Positions 37,439 through 48,206 of a stretch of 64,000 nt of DNA are shown here, one piece after another. Each line of letters begins with the position of its first letter. Position 1 is the stretch's first letter. The stretch comes from Paracoccus sp. S3-43 (GTDB taxonomy: Bacteria > Pseudomonadota > Alphaproteobacteria > Rhodobacterales > Rhodobacteraceae), in the NCBI RefSeq assembly GCF_029027965.1, contig NZ_CP119082.1:290001-354000 (forward strand), written 5' to 3'. Under the pieces are notes generated by a model that saw only the letters and a program-made list of their open reading frames with translations, was not told the origin of the DNA and made no database searches. The position numbers were made by a program, and so were the translations under genes.

Positions 37439-38755
37439 TCAATCCATGAAAATCAGGGCAGGATGTTCAAGCAGGCGCTTCATGCGCTGCACGAACTGCG
37501 CGGCGTCCCATCCATCGACAATGCGATGGTCGAAGGAGCAGGACAGGTTCATCATCTTGCGGATGGTGACAAAGTTGCCCTGAACCACAGGACGGTCCAC
37601 CAGCTTGTTCGGTGCGATGATGGCGACTTCGGGATGATTGATGACGGGCGTCGTCACCACGCCGCCAATGGGGCCAAGACTCGTCAAGGTGATGGTCGAA
37701 CCGGACAGTTCCTCGCGCGTGGCACGTCCCGCCTTGGCAGCGCCAGAGACGCGCGCCAGTTCGCTTGCGCAGTCCCAAAGGTCGCGCGCTTCGGCATGAC
37801 GCACCACCGGAACCATCAGGCCGCCAGGCGTTTGCGTGGCGATGCCGACATGCACGCCTTCATAGCTGTGAAGCACACCGGCGTCGTCATCATAGCGCGC
37901 ATTGATCTGCGGGAAATCAGGCAGCGCCTTGACGAGGGCCCGCATTAGGAAGGGCAGCAGCGTCAGCTTGGGCTGATCCCCGACGCGATGCGCATTCATG
38001 TCTGCGCGCAGGGCTTCAAGTTCAGTCAGGTCGCATTCTTCGACATAGGCGATGTGAGGGATACGACGCTTGGCTTCTTGCATCTTCTCGGCGATCTTGC
38101 GCCGCAGGCCGATGATCTTCGTCTCGTTGACGCCACCCTTTTCCACCAGTCCGCCGCTGGCTGGCAACAGGCTGTTTGCACCGCCCGAGGTGATGTAGTG
38201 GTCCAGATCCTCAGGGGTGATACGGCCCGCAGGGCCGGTGCCGGACACATATTGCAGGGCGATGCCCATCTCATGCGCTCGCCGCCGCGTGGCGGGAGAG
38301 GCCAATGGTGCGTCGCCCGGCGACCTTGTCGCGAATGCGGGCTTGCGAGCTGATGCATCACTGCGCCGCTTCGCGGGTGCCGCAACAGGAGGCTCCGACT
38401 TGCTGACGGGTTTTTCGGGTGCGATGGGTTCGGGGGCTGGTGTGGCAGGCGCTTCCGGCTTTGCTGGCGCGCTCGCCACGGTCGCGGCATCGGCGGCGGT
38501 TGCATTGCCGGCACCCTCGACTTCGAATTCAACAAGCACCGAGCCGACGGGCATCATCGCCCCCGCTTCGCCGTGCAGGGCAGTCACCACGCCGTCGATG
38601 GGCGACGTGATATCGACGGTCGCCTTGTCGGTCATGACATCGACAAGGGTCTGGTCTTCCTTGATGGCGTCGCCGACCTTGACGTGCCAGGCGGAGATTT
38701 CGGCCTCGGCCACGCCTTCGCCAATGTCCGGCAGTCGGAAAAGATAACGTCCCAT
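37439..38755 (-). CDS. bkdB: Dihydrolipoamide branched-chain acyltransferase (E2)
   Basis: 438 aa from [19 protein letters not shown]. Lipoyl domain with [18 protein letters not shown] (lipoylated Lys near residue 42), an Ala/Pro-rich linker, a peripheral-subunit-binding domain ([29 protein letters not shown]), and the acyltransferase domain ending [17 protein letters not shown] with catalytic His and Asp. It transfers the acyl group made by E1 to CoA. It overlaps the bkdA2 stop by one base. An in-frame upstream extension of 22 codons lies inside bkdA2 and was not chosen. Confidence 0.93.
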   Translation of the reverse strand: MGRYLFRLPDIGEGVAEAEISAWHVKVGDAIKEDQTLVDVMTDKATVDITSPIDGVVTALHGEAGAMMPVGSVLVEFEVEGAGNATAADAATVASAPAKPEAPATPAPEPIAPEKPVSKSEPPVAAPAKRRSDASARKPAFATRSPGDAPLASPATRRRAHEMGIALQYVSGTGPAGRITPEDLDHYITSGGANSLLPASGGLVEKGGVNETKIIGLRRKIAEKMQEAKRRIPHIAYVEECDLTELEALRADMNAHRVGDQPKLTLLPFLMRALVKALPDFPQINARYDDDAGVLHSYEGVHVGIATQTPGGLMVPVVRHAEARDLWDCASELARVSGAAKAGRATREELSGSTITLTSLGPIGGVVTTPVINHPEVAIIAPNKLVDRPVVQGNFVTIRKMMNLSCSFDHRIVDGWDAAQFVQRMKRLLEHPALIFMD

Positions 38756-39771
38756 CAATGATTCTCCATCACGCGATTGAGCGCCTTGATCAGTCGGGCA
38801 GGGCCGGGGAAGTAATCCCATTCGAAGGCATGCGGGTATGGCGTGTCCCAGCCAGCCACGCGCTCAATCGGGCTTTTTAGCGTCCATAAACACCGCTCCT
38901 GCACAAGCGCCGACAGCTCGCCACCGAAGCCGCCGAAGCGGGAGGCTTCGTGGAAGATGATGCAGCGGCCGGTCTTCAGCACCGAGGCAACAATGGTCTC
39001 GATGTCCAGCGGCACAATCGAGCGCAGATCGACCAGTTCGGCGTCGATGCCGCTTTCCTCAATGGCGGATTTCGCGACATGGACCATGGTGCCATAGGCC
39101 AGGACCGTCACGTCTGACCCCGGCCGCACCACGGCGGCCTTGCCCAGCGGCACAGTATAGTGACCCTCAGGCACCTCGGCTTCGGGCAGGCCCGCCCAGG
39201 TTTTCAAGGCCAGCTCGTGGCGACCGTCAAAGGGGCCGTTGTAAAGCCGCTTGGGCTCAAGGAAAATGACCGGATCATCATCCTCGATAGCCGCAATCAG
39301 GAGCCCCTTTGCATCATACGGGGTCGAGGGGATCACCGTCTTGAGCCCCGTGATATGGGCAAAGATCGCCTCGGGGCTCTGGCTGTGGGTTTGACCGCCA
39401 AAGATGCCACCGCCATAAGGGCTGCGGACGGTGATCGGGGCCCAGAACTCGCCATTCGAGCGATAGCGCAGCCGTGCCGCCTCGGACACCAGCTGATCGA
39501 AGGCCGGAAGAATGTAATCCGCAAACTGGATCTCTGGGATGGGCCGCAGGCCATAGGCGCCCATGCCGATGGCGGTGGCGATAATCCCGCCCTCGCTGAT
39601 TGGCGCATCGAAGCAGCGCTGCCGCCCGTGTTTCTTCTGCAGACCGTCCGTGACGCGGAAAACACCACCGAAATAGCCGACGTCCTCGCCAAAGATCAGC
39701 GTATCGGGATCCTGGGTCAGCTTGACGTCGAGCGCGGAGTTCAACGCCTGAATCATGTTCATCGTCGGCAT
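38755..39771 (-). CDS. bkdA2: Branched-chain 2-oxoacid dehydrogenase E1 beta subunit
   Basis: 338 aa, MPTMNMIQALNSALDVKLTQDPDTLIFGEDVGYFGGVFRVTDGL, the transketolase pyrimidine-binding domain, then a C-terminal domain from VLAYGTMVHVA. The ED of GEDVGYFGG contacts the thiamine diphosphate. It pairs with E1 alpha to decarboxylate the 2-oxoacids of valine, leucine and isoleucine. FGGVFRVT and the RLYNGPFDGRHE segment fit the branched-chain type. It starts immediately after bkdA1. Confidence 0.94.
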   Translation of the reverse strand: MPTMNMIQALNSALDVKLTQDPDTLIFGEDVGYFGGVFRVTDGLQKKHGRQRCFDAPISEGGIIATAIGMGAYGLRPIPEIQFADYILPAFDQLVSEAARLRYRSNGEFWAPITVRSPYGGGIFGGQTHSQSPEAIFAHITGLKTVIPSTPYDAKGLLIAAIEDDDPVIFLEPKRLYNGPFDGRHELALKTWAGLPEAEVPEGHYTVPLGKAAVVRPGSDVTVLAYGTMVHVAKSAIEESGIDAELVDLRSIVPLDIETIVASVLKTGRCIIFHEASRFGGFGGELSALVQERCLWTLKSPIERVAGWDTPYPHAFEWDYFPGPARLIKALNRVMENH

Positions 39772-39772
39772 A

Positions 39773-41002
<1,230 letters not shown>

Positions 41003-41113
41003 ATCTTTACGCCACCTTTCGCAAACTCAAGCAAGGTGCTTGAAGAGAGTTGTATGATTGGATGCTGATCCGACGCCTTTTTCCGGGCGCCGGATCTGCC
41101 GGCAATAACGCGG

Positions 41114-41599
41114 CTACGCGGCCAGAGGAGTGTTGCTGACAATGACCCCATCAGCGTCGCAATAAAGGAAGGCACCGGGCCTGAAGATCGCTCCATCTTG
41201 TTCAATTGTGATGCCGATCTGCCCTGCGCCGTTCAGCGTCCCCCGCCGTGGTGTAACCGCGGTTGCGACGATCCCGAGATCGATGGTCGACAGTGCTTCG
41301 GTGTCACGGATGGCTCCGAAGACGACGACACCTTCCCATCCATTCCTGACAGCCAAGGCGGCCAGTCTGTCACCAAAAACAGCGGCCTGTGTCGACAAAC
41401 CATTATCGATGACCAGGATCCGACCGTTTCCCGAAGTTTGAACCACTTGACGGACGAGCCCGGCATCCTGGTACGTGCGAACGGTCGCAATCTCACCGCA
41501 GAATGCGCGCTTGAGGCCAAAGCTGCGAAACTGTGTAGCACAGACCTGCACCTGGCCCTGGTGACCGTCGCAGAGATCGGCAGTGGTGAATGCAGTCAT
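41114..41599 (-). CDS. RraA-family protein (aldolase-like)
   Basis: 161 aa, MTAFTTADLCDGHQGQVQVC, with VIDNGLSTQAAVFGDRLAALAVRNGWEGVVVFGAIRDT, the conserved G.....GD..A..A...G..G.V..G.VRD pattern of the RraA fold. That family includes RNase E inhibitors and 4-hydroxy-4-methyl-2-oxoglutarate or oxaloacetate-decarboxylating aldolases. Because it ends a carboxylate-transport and hydro-lyase operon, a lyase role on a hydroxy-oxo acid is favoured over RNase control. The chosen ATG (41599) lies 7 codons inside the longest frame and 22 bp after tctA. Confidence 0.75.
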   Translation of the reverse strand: MTAFTTADLCDGHQGQVQVCATQFRSFGLKRAFCGEIATVRTYQDAGLVRQVVQTSGNGRILVIDNGLSTQAAVFGDRLAALAVRNGWEGVVVFGAIRDTEALSTIDLGIVATAVTPRRGTLNGAGQIGITIEQDGAIFRPGAFLYCDADGVIVSNTPLAA

Positions 41600-41621
41600 T
41601 CGGATTTCTCCCGACAATCCA

Positions 41622-43124
41622 TCATTCGGTGAAGATCTCGTCGCGGCCCTTGTTCAGCTTGGGGATCAGCGCCAAGGCCAGCAGTGCGACCGCGACCAGA
41701 AGCAGCCCGAGGCTGACCGGATGGGTGACAAAGGTCGTCATCTCGCCCCGCGACAGGATCAGGGCGCGGCGCAGGTTTTCCTCCAGCAGCTTGCCCAGAA
41801 CAAAGCCCAGAAGCAGCGGCGCGGGCTCGAACCCCAGCTTGATCAGAACATAGCCCATGACGCCGAACAGCGCGATGAACAGCACGTCGGTGGGCAGCGA
41901 GCTGATGGAATAGATGCCAATGCAGCAGAACATGACGATGGCCGGGAACATCAGCCGATAGGGCACCTTTAGCAGCCGCACCCAAACACCCACCAGCGGC
42001 AGGTTGATGACCAGCAGCATCAGGTTACCAATCCACATGGAGGCGATCATGCCCCAGAACAGGTCCGGGTTGGTGGTCATCACCTGCGGGCCGGGGATGA
42101 TCCCCTGGATGGTCATCGCGCCCACCATCAGCGCCATGACGGCGTTCGGCGGGATGCCCAGCGTCAGCAGCGGGATGAAGCTGGTCTGCGCGCCCGCGTT
42201 GTTGGCCGATTCCGGCCCGGCGACGCCCTCGATGGCGCCCTTGCCGAACCGCGAAGGATCCTTCGCCAACTTCTTTTCCACCGCATAGGATGCAAAGGGC
42301 GCCAGCACCGCGCCATTACCCGGCAGCAGCCCGAGGATCGAGCCGATCACCGTGCCGCGCATCACCGGCCTCCAGGACTGGCGCAGATCGTCGCAGTTGG
42401 GCAGCAGCCGACCGATGGCGTGGCGGACCACGTCGCGCTGTTCGCCTCCTTCCAGGTTGCGCATGATCTCGGCGATGCCGAACAGACCCATGGCGAGGAC
42501 CGCGAAGTCGATGCCGTCCATCAAGAAGGGCAGGCCGAAAGTCATCCGCTGGTCGCCGGTTTCCAGATCCAGCCCTACGGTGGACAGCAGGACCCCCAGA
42601 AAGATCATTGCCCCGGCCTTGAGCAGTGACCCGTGAGCCAGCACCATGGCAAAGACCAGGCCCATCAGCATCAGCGAGAAATATTCGGCGGGGCCGAAGA
42701 CCAGCGCCAGCTTGGTCAGGGGCGCGCCAAGGGCCGCGATCAGCAGCGTGGCGACGGTGCCGGCGGCAAAGGATCCGATGGCCGCCACGCCAAGCGCGAT
42801 GCCCGCGCGGCCCTGCTTGGCCATCTGATGCCCGTCCACGGCCGTCACGACCGAGGTACCCTCGCCCGGGATGTTGACCAGGATCGCGGTGGTCGAGCCA
42901 CCGTATTGGGCGCCGTAGTAGATTCCCGCCAGCATGATCAACGCGCCGACCGGCGGAAAGCCGAAGGTGATCGGCAGCAGCATGGCTATGGTGGCGGTGG
43001 CGCCCACGCCGGGCAGAACGCCGATCAGCGTGCCTACAAGGCAGCCGATGAAGGCCAAGGCAAGGTTCTGGAAGTGCAATGCGACGCCAAGGCCAAGCCC
43101 GAGGTTCGAGATAAGTTCAGACAT
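41622..43124 (-). CDS. tctA: Tripartite tricarboxylate transporter, large permease TctA
   Basis: 500 aa from MSELISNLGLGLG, about a dozen membrane helices. Contains GTLIGVLPGVGATATIAMLLPITFG near the start and a second pseudo-repeat GTVIGSILGLLPGNGAVLAPFASYAVEKK, both conserved in TctA. It forms the membrane channel for carboxylate uptake, driven by an ion gradient, with TctB and the binding protein TctC. Overlaps tctB by 8 bases. Confidence 0.93.
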   Translation of the reverse strand: MSELISNLGLGLGVALHFQNLALAFIGCLVGTLIGVLPGVGATATIAMLLPITFGFPPVGALIMLAGIYYGAQYGGSTTAILVNIPGEGTSVVTAVDGHQMAKQGRAGIALGVAAIGSFAAGTVATLLIAALGAPLTKLALVFGPAEYFSLMLMGLVFAMVLAHGSLLKAGAMIFLGVLLSTVGLDLETGDQRMTFGLPFLMDGIDFAVLAMGLFGIAEIMRNLEGGEQRDVVRHAIGRLLPNCDDLRQSWRPVMRGTVIGSILGLLPGNGAVLAPFASYAVEKKLAKDPSRFGKGAIEGVAGPESANNAGAQTSFIPLLTLGIPPNAVMALMVGAMTIQGIIPGPQVMTTNPDLFWGMIASMWIGNLMLLVINLPLVGVWVRLLKVPYRLMFPAIVMFCCIGIYSISSLPTDVLFIALFGVMGYVLIKLGFEPAPLLLGFVLGKLLEENLRRALILSRGEMTTFVTHPVSLGLLLVAVALLALALIPKLNKGRDEIFTE

Positions 43125-43770
43125 GGGGCACCTCGCCGGTCTTGTTGCCCTTGCGGCCAAGCAGGATCAGCACGACCGTCGCGGCGATCAGGGTCACGGC
43201 AACCAGCCGCATCGGAGCTTTCATGCCCCAGTCCGTTGGGAACCACCCCTGCATCGATCGTGGGAAAAGCGGAATGGGCAGGTTCAGCACGTCGGCGAAC
43301 AGCACCATGCAAAAACCGGTCAAACCAAGGGCAAGGCAAAGGCGTTCACGCAGCGTTGCCTCGGACGTCGCGAAACTAGAGATCAGGATCGACAAGGGAC
43401 CGGCGATAACAAGCCCCAAACCGGAGGTGGTCACGGAGCCCAAGGGGAAGGACCGGATGGTCAGGGCAAAGGCAACGATGCCCGCCGTCACCATGGCGGG
43501 ACCACGCAGGTGCCAGCCTTCCAGGGCTTCACCCGGTTGCAGGAAGGCACCGGCCAGCAGCGCAAGCCCGCAGAGGCCCACCCCGACGGCAAGCCAGCGC
43601 GGCAGCATGGCAGGGCCCATTTCGCCCAACGTGCCCTGCGACAGATCCCGCGTCAGCCACAGCGCCAGTGCCGCCAGCCCCAGCAGAACTAAGCCGCCCA
43701 CCAGGTTCTGCGAGGATCGGAGCGTCAGGCCCCTGTCCCCGAGGTTCATGTCTCCACGACTCTGATTCAT
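43117..43770 (-). CDS. tctB: Tripartite tricarboxylate transporter, small permease TctB
   Basis: 217 aa from MNQSRGDMNLGDRGLTLRSSQ. Four to five hydrophobic helices (for example LVGGLVLLGLAALALWLT, LAVGVGLCGLALLAGAF) and the segment GEMGPAMLPRWLAVGVGL typical of TctB. The longer frame upstream contains the start of an unrelated shadow and was not used. It lies 94 bp after tctC. Confidence 0.88.
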   Translation of the reverse strand: MNQSRGDMNLGDRGLTLRSSQNLVGGLVLLGLAALALWLTRDLSQGTLGEMGPAMLPRWLAVGVGLCGLALLAGAFLQPGEALEGWHLRGPAMVTAGIVAFALTIRSFPLGSVTTSGLGLVIAGPLSILISSFATSEATLRERLCLALGLTGFCMVLFADVLNLPIPLFPRSMQGWFPTDWGMKAPMRLVAVTLIAATVVLILLGRKGNKTGEVPHV

Positions 43771-43864
43771 CTCTCCCCTCCCTTGAAGCCCATGGCTCGA
43801 CCGCAGGTTGATCACGGTATTCTGTGGTCCGCCGCCCGGCCATGAGGCCGGACGGCACCTGAAG

Positions 43865-44854
43865 TCATTCCTTCGGAACCCCAGCGGTGGCGACCAGCTT
43901 GCTGTGCTTGTCGAGTTCGGTTTCGAAGAAGGTGGCCGTCGTAGCGGGATCCGTCCCCTCGACCACAACGCCTTGGCCGGCGAAGTATTCCGCGACGGCC
44001 GGATCCTCCAGCGCGGTCTTCGTCTCGGCATAAAGGCGGTCTACCAGTTCGGCAGGCATGTCCTTGGGGCCGACCATGGCGATCCAGGCGTCGAAGTCAT
44101 AGTCGGGCAGGCCTTCCTCGGCCAGGGTCGGCACGTCGGGCAGCGAGGCCACACGGTCCTTGGTGGACACGGCCAGCGCCTTCAGGGTGCCCGCCTGGAT
44201 CTGGGGCAGGGCGGCGGTGATTGACAGGAAGCCCAGCTGGACATGGCCCGCAACCAGGTCGTTCGTCAAAGGCCCCGTGCCCTTGTAGGGGACGTGGCGC
44301 AGGTCGATCCCGGCCTCGCTGGTCAGCAGCACCCCGGCCAGGTGGATCGCGGTGCCGTTCCCGGCGGAGCCATAGTCAAGCTCGCCCGGCTTTTCCTTGG
44401 CCATGGCGATCAACTCCTTGGCCGAGTTCGCCGGATAGTCGGGATGGGCCACCAGCACCAGCGGGACCGATCCGATGACCGATATCGGCGTGATATCCTT
44501 CAGCGTGTCGAAGGGAACGGTCTTCATGATGCTGGGATTGATCACGTGGTTCGACGAGATCATGCCGATCGTGTAGCCATCGGGGGCGGCACCCGACAGT
44601 TCCGCCGTGCCGATCACGCCTCCGGCGCCGGGGCGGTTTTCCACGAAGAACTGCTGTCCCAGGCGCTTCGAGAATTCGTCGCCCAGCTTACGCGCAATTA
44701 CGTCCACGGTGGAAGCGGGCGCCAGCGGCACCAGGATCTGTACCGGGCGCGCCGGATAATTCTCTTGCGCCATCGCCGGGGCGCCCGCAAGCGCCAGCAT
44801 CGACGCCCCCAGAGCCGCCGACCATTTGGCCGTCTTCACAAGATGTTCGAACAT
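43865..44854 (-). CDS. tctC: Tripartite tricarboxylate transporter substrate-binding protein TctC
   Basis: 329 aa periplasmic protein. Signal peptide ending GAPAMAQ, then YPARPVQILVPLAPASTVDVIARKL, the typical Bug/TctC opening, and GAGGVIGTAELSGAAPDGYTIGM, VAHPDYPANSAKELIAMAKEKP. These proteins bind a carboxylate and deliver it to TctAB. The substrate cannot be read from sequence; the operon suggests a tricarboxylate or related hydroxyacid. It lies 62 bp after the aconitase-family gene. Confidence 0.93.
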   Translation of the reverse strand: MFEHLVKTAKWSAALGASMLALAGAPAMAQENYPARPVQILVPLAPASTVDVIARKLGDEFSKRLGQQFFVENRPGAGGVIGTAELSGAAPDGYTIGMISSNHVINPSIMKTVPFDTLKDITPISVIGSVPLVLVAHPDYPANSAKELIAMAKEKPGELDYGSAGNGTAIHLAGVLLTSEAGIDLRHVPYKGTGPLTNDLVAGHVQLGFLSITAALPQIQAGTLKALAVSTKDRVASLPDVPTLAEEGLPDYDFDAWIAMVGPKDMPAELVDRLYAETKTALEDPAVAEYFAGQGVVVEGTDPATTATFFETELDKHSKLVATAGVPKE

Positions 44855-44916
44855 TTATCGACCTCCTCCCTTGTCGATGGTGGCGGCCTGCTGCCGCCTG
44901 TGGTCGTTCCGTCCCG

Positions 44917-46887
44917 TCAGCCGAAGCGCTGCTTCAGCTCCTCGAATGAGACGAGCTCGCCCGCGATGGCGCTTGCCGCCACGGTGGGCGGGCTGGCCAG
45001 CCAAACGGAGCCCGGTCCTCCCCGGCCGGGAAAGTTGCGGTTGATCGCGCTGACCGTCACCTGGTCCGGCGCGGTGGACACCCCCGGCCCGCATTGCCCG
45101 CAGGCGCCGCAGGCGGGCTGCAGCATCTCGGCCCCGACTTCCTGGAAGGTCTTCAGATAGCCCTTGGCGATGCAGTAGTCGCGCACCTGCACTGTGCCGC
45201 ATTGCAGATAGAGGGTCACGCCCTCCCGCACCCGCAGCCCGCGATCGGCAGCCCAGCGAAGAACCTGATGGTAATGGTCGAAATCCTCGCGTTTTCCGGC
45301 GGTGCAGGATCCGCCATAGGCGATGTCCACGCGGGGCCGGTCCGCCACCGCCGACAGGTTCATGCCATTGCCGGGATCGCCGGGCAGGGCCACCATCGGC
45401 TCGACGGTGGAACAGTCCAGCGTGATCGTGCCCGCATAGGTCGCGCCGGGATCGCTTTTCATCCAAGGTTCCAGCACCACATCGACGCCGCGCCGTTCCT
45501 TGATGAAGCGGACGGTTTCCGCGTCCGGCTCGACCAGGCCGGTCAGCCCGCCCAGTTCGGCGACCATGTTGGTGAAGGTCGCGCGTTCGTCGGTCGAAAG
45601 CGATGCGATGACCGGGCCTGCGAATTCGAACACCTTGCCGACGCCGTAGCCCGCCTTGATGTCGGGTTCGGCCAGCAGCTTCAGCACGATGTCCTTTGCC
45701 GTGACGCCGGGGCGGCGCTCGCCCTCCAGCCGGATCAGCAGCGTTTCGGGCATGGTCAGGCGGCAGGCGCCGGTCATGAAGGCATTGGCCATGTCGGTGG
45801 TGCCGACCCCATAGGCGAAACAGCCGACCGCGCCGGAATGCGGCGTGTGCGAATCGGTCCCCACCAGGATCTGGCCGGGCAGCGCATAGGATTCCGCCAT
45901 CATCGCGTGCGAGATCCCCTCGGATCCCCCCTCGCCCAGCAGATAGCCGTGGTCTTTCAGCCCATAGGCCCGCGCGAAGGCGCGATGCGCATCCGACAGT
46001 CGCCGGATGCCGCCCAGCAGGTTGTTTTTCACATGCGTCGGGCTGCGATGGGCATAGGAATTGTGATCCTCGAACAGGATGATCGTGTCGGGATCGTGCA
46101 GTTCCAGCGGCTCACCGAACCGCGAATGCAGCATGTGGGCCGCCATGCCGGTATAGTATTCATGGATGAAGCGGAAATCGGCGCGCACGAAGCCGCCGGT
46201 GCCGGGCGTCATCGGCCAGTCGAAGCCCTGGACCTGCAAGGCATGGCGGCGGATGATCTTTTCGGCCAGCGTCATCGGGCGGTCCGTGTCAGCCAAGGCG
46301 CCGACGGTAACACCCTTCATCCGCTTCTGGCCGTAATTCAGCAACCCACCGTCGCGGGTGATGGCGGCGGCAAGCGCGTCACGACCGGCAACGATATCGT
46401 CCAGAGAAATCGCCTCGCCTGCCTGGATGCGGTCCAACAGTGAAAAGTCCGTCGAGGTCAGCAGTCCGATATTGTCACAGTTCTGGCGATAGATGCGTTC
46501 GAAGCTTTCCGCGATCACCAGGCGGATCCCGGCGCTGTATTCCGCCAGCGGGCTGTGTTCGCGCGAGGATCCCTTGCCGTATCGCGTGCCGCCGACCAGC
46601 ACCTGGAACCCGCCGTCCAGCAGGGTCCGTTCACCGATGGGAAACGCGCCCTCGCATTTCAGGCCGGTATGGGCATGGCGGCCCAGCGTCGCATCGAAGT
46701 TCAGCAGCGTGGGCAGCGGCGTGATCTCATCGGTCGAGATGTCGTCGCGCAGCGGTCCCCCCTGCGTCAGGGTGATGTCCTCGCCCGCGATCTGGCGGTG
46801 CAGCATGTCCGCCGAGGCCGTCAGGAACAGCACGCGTCCCGGGAAGGTCAGCGCCTGCCGGTGGCTGGGGTCTGCTTGTCCGCTCAT
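44917..46887 (-). CDS. Aconitase-family hydro-lyase, swivel domain first
   Basis: 656 aa from MSGQADPSHRQALTF. Residues about 15-190 form a LeuD-like swivel domain (ISTDEITPLPTLLNF, GGTRYGKGSSREHSPLAEYSAGIRLVIAESF); residues about 210-650 form the iron-sulfur catalytic domain (GTDSHTPHSGAVGCFAYGVGTTDMA, IAYGGSCTAGK, PACGACGQCGPG). Three cysteines for a 4Fe-4S cluster are present. Ordinary AcnA and LeuCD carry the swivel part last or on another chain, so this is permuted. It probably hydrates or isomerises the acid imported by TctABC. Aconitate hydratase or a 2-methylcitrate/citramalate-type enzyme are alternatives. Confidence 0.82.
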   Translation of the reverse strand: MSGQADPSHRQALTFPGRVLFLTASADMLHRQIAGEDITLTQGGPLRDDISTDEITPLPTLLNFDATLGRHAHTGLKCEGAFPIGERTLLDGGFQVLVGGTRYGKGSSREHSPLAEYSAGIRLVIAESFERIYRQNCDNIGLLTSTDFSLLDRIQAGEAISLDDIVAGRDALAAAITRDGGLLNYGQKRMKGVTVGALADTDRPMTLAEKIIRRHALQVQGFDWPMTPGTGGFVRADFRFIHEYYTGMAAHMLHSRFGEPLELHDPDTIILFEDHNSYAHRSPTHVKNNLLGGIRRLSDAHRAFARAYGLKDHGYLLGEGGSEGISHAMMAESYALPGQILVGTDSHTPHSGAVGCFAYGVGTTDMANAFMTGACRLTMPETLLIRLEGERRPGVTAKDIVLKLLAEPDIKAGYGVGKVFEFAGPVIASLSTDERATFTNMVAELGGLTGLVEPDAETVRFIKERRGVDVVLEPWMKSDPGATYAGTITLDCSTVEPMVALPGDPGNGMNLSAVADRPRVDIAYGGSCTAGKREDFDHYHQVLRWAADRGLRVREGVTLYLQCGTVQVRDYCIAKGYLKTFQEVGAEMLQPACGACGQCGPGVSTAPDQVTVSAINRNFPGRGGPGSVWLASPPTVAASAIAGELVSFEELKQRFG

Positions 46888-46927
46888 CCCGTCGCTCCCC
46901 TTAAACCGCACCCGTCGGATGCGCTGA

Positions 46928-46946
46928 TGGTCTACCTGTTATACCA
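46928..46946. promoter_or_regulatory. Candidate GntR-family operator
   Basis: TGGTCTACCTGTTATACCA, an imperfect dyad with TGGT...ACCA ends and 7 of 9 arm positions matching. It lies between the divergent aconitase-family and GntR genes, 41 bp before the first and 77 bp before the second. FadR-subfamily regulators bind TGGT/ACCA-type palindromes, so this is the likely control site for both. Confidence 0.55.
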
Positions 46947-47022
46947 ACTGAAAGGTGGACGCAACGACAGGTTTCCGGTAGCGTGGCGATTGTTGCCGAT
47001 CCCGGAGGTTTCGATCTTGCAA

Positions 47023-47760
47023 ATGCTGAATGGCGAACCCATCCAACGCCGCCGCCTTTATCAGGATGTTGCCGACCGGCTAAGCAAGGCCATCATCGAG
47101 GGCGACATCAAGGCGGGCGAGCCATTGCCATCCGAACGTGAAATCATGGACGCCTTTGGCGTCGGTCGCACCGCCGTGCGCGAAGCTCTGTTCGCCTTGC
47201 AGACCGATGGGCTGGTCAGCCTTAGTTCGGGCCGCCGTCCGGTTGTCGTGGAACAGGCCAAGTCGATCATGGAAAAACTTGCGACGCCCGCCCGGCAGAT
47301 GCTGATCAAGCCCGACCGGCTGCGGCAGTTGCAAGAGGCGCGCAGACTTCTGGAAAAGTCGCTGGCCCGGCAGGCCGCCCGTACCGCGTCGTCCGAACAG
47401 ATTACTGCCATCGAGGCGGCGCTGGCCAAGAACCGCGCCGCCTTGGGTGACAGAGATGCCTTTGTGCGCACGAATATGGAGTTTCACGTCCAGATCGCAC
47501 GCGCCTGCGACAATGTCTTCGTCGATGCACTGCTGACCGCGGTTAGCGAGTGGCTGGACGAGCACCGCCGCATCGCCATCAAGAAACCCGGCGCGGCCGA
47601 ACTGGCCTATCGTCGCCATGAGGAAATTTTCCAAGCGATCCGCTGCGGCGAAATGGACGCAGCTGAAACCGCGATGGAGCAGCATTTGATCGAATCGCAG
47701 GATGCCTATTGGGCCGAGGTCGGACACGGCAGCGGTTCGGACGCTCAGCCTAGGGAATGA
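47023..47760 (+). CDS. GntR/FadR-family transcriptional regulator
   Basis: 245 aa from MLNGEPIQRRRLYQDVADRL. Winged HTH (AIIEGDIKAGEPLPSEREIMDAFGVGRTAVREALFALQTDGLVSL, about 20-75) and an FCD ligand domain with the metal-binding pattern (EARRLLEKSLARQAA, NMEFHVQIARACDN, YRRHEEIFQAI, AMEQHLIES). Divergent from the hydro-lyase/tct/rraA operon, it probably represses that operon until its substrate appears. A TTG two codons earlier is possible. The IS3 element follows 69 bp after its stop. Confidence 0.88.
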   Translation: MLNGEPIQRRRLYQDVADRLSKAIIEGDIKAGEPLPSEREIMDAFGVGRTAVREALFALQTDGLVSLSSGRRPVVVEQAKSIMEKLATPARQMLIKPDRLRQLQEARRLLEKSLARQAARTASSEQITAIEAALAKNRAALGDRDAFVRTNMEFHVQIARACDNVFVDALLTAVSEWLDEHRRIAIKKPGAAELAYRRHEEIFQAIRCGEMDAAETAMEQHLIESQDAYWAEVGHGSGSDAQPRE

Positions 47761-47895
47761 CCTGCGGCCGCCACTTACCGTAGTAGCCGGACCCGCTATC
47801 GACAGGCCGGCGGATTCGCTGCCGCGTCTTGGAGTGCCCCCACTGAAGTGGTCCGCCAACTGGGATACAAATATCCTGTTCAGGAGGACCATCAG

Positions 47896-48174
47896 ATGGC
47901 AGGCAAGCGAGACAAACCGGAAGACATCGTTCTGAAGCTTCGACAGATCGAAGTGCTTCATGGACAGGGAATGGCGATTTCCGACGCGGTGCGGCAGATC
48001 GGCGTGACCGAGCCGACGTATTATCGCTGGCGCAAGCAGTATGGCGGCATGAACCGGGATCAGCTGAAGCGTCTCAAGGAGCTTGAGGCGGAGAACCAGC
48101 GGTTGCGGCGCGCGGTGTCAGATCTGACCTTGGACAAGATGATCCTGAGCGAGGCTGCACGGGGAAACTTCTAA
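47896..48174 (+). CDS. IS3-family transposase OrfA, copy B
   Basis: 92 aa, identical in predicted sequence to copy A OrfA: HTH followed by a leucine-zipper region and the ending SEAARGNF. Start MAGKRDK follows CAGGAGGACC. Confidence 0.9.
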   Translation: MAGKRDKPEDIVLKLRQIEVLHGQGMAISDAVRQIGVTEPTYYRWRKQYGGMNRDQLKRLKELEAENQRLRRAVSDLTLDKMILSEAARGNF

Positions 48175-48206
48175 GCCCTTCGCGCCGTCGCAAGTGCATC
48201 GATCAT

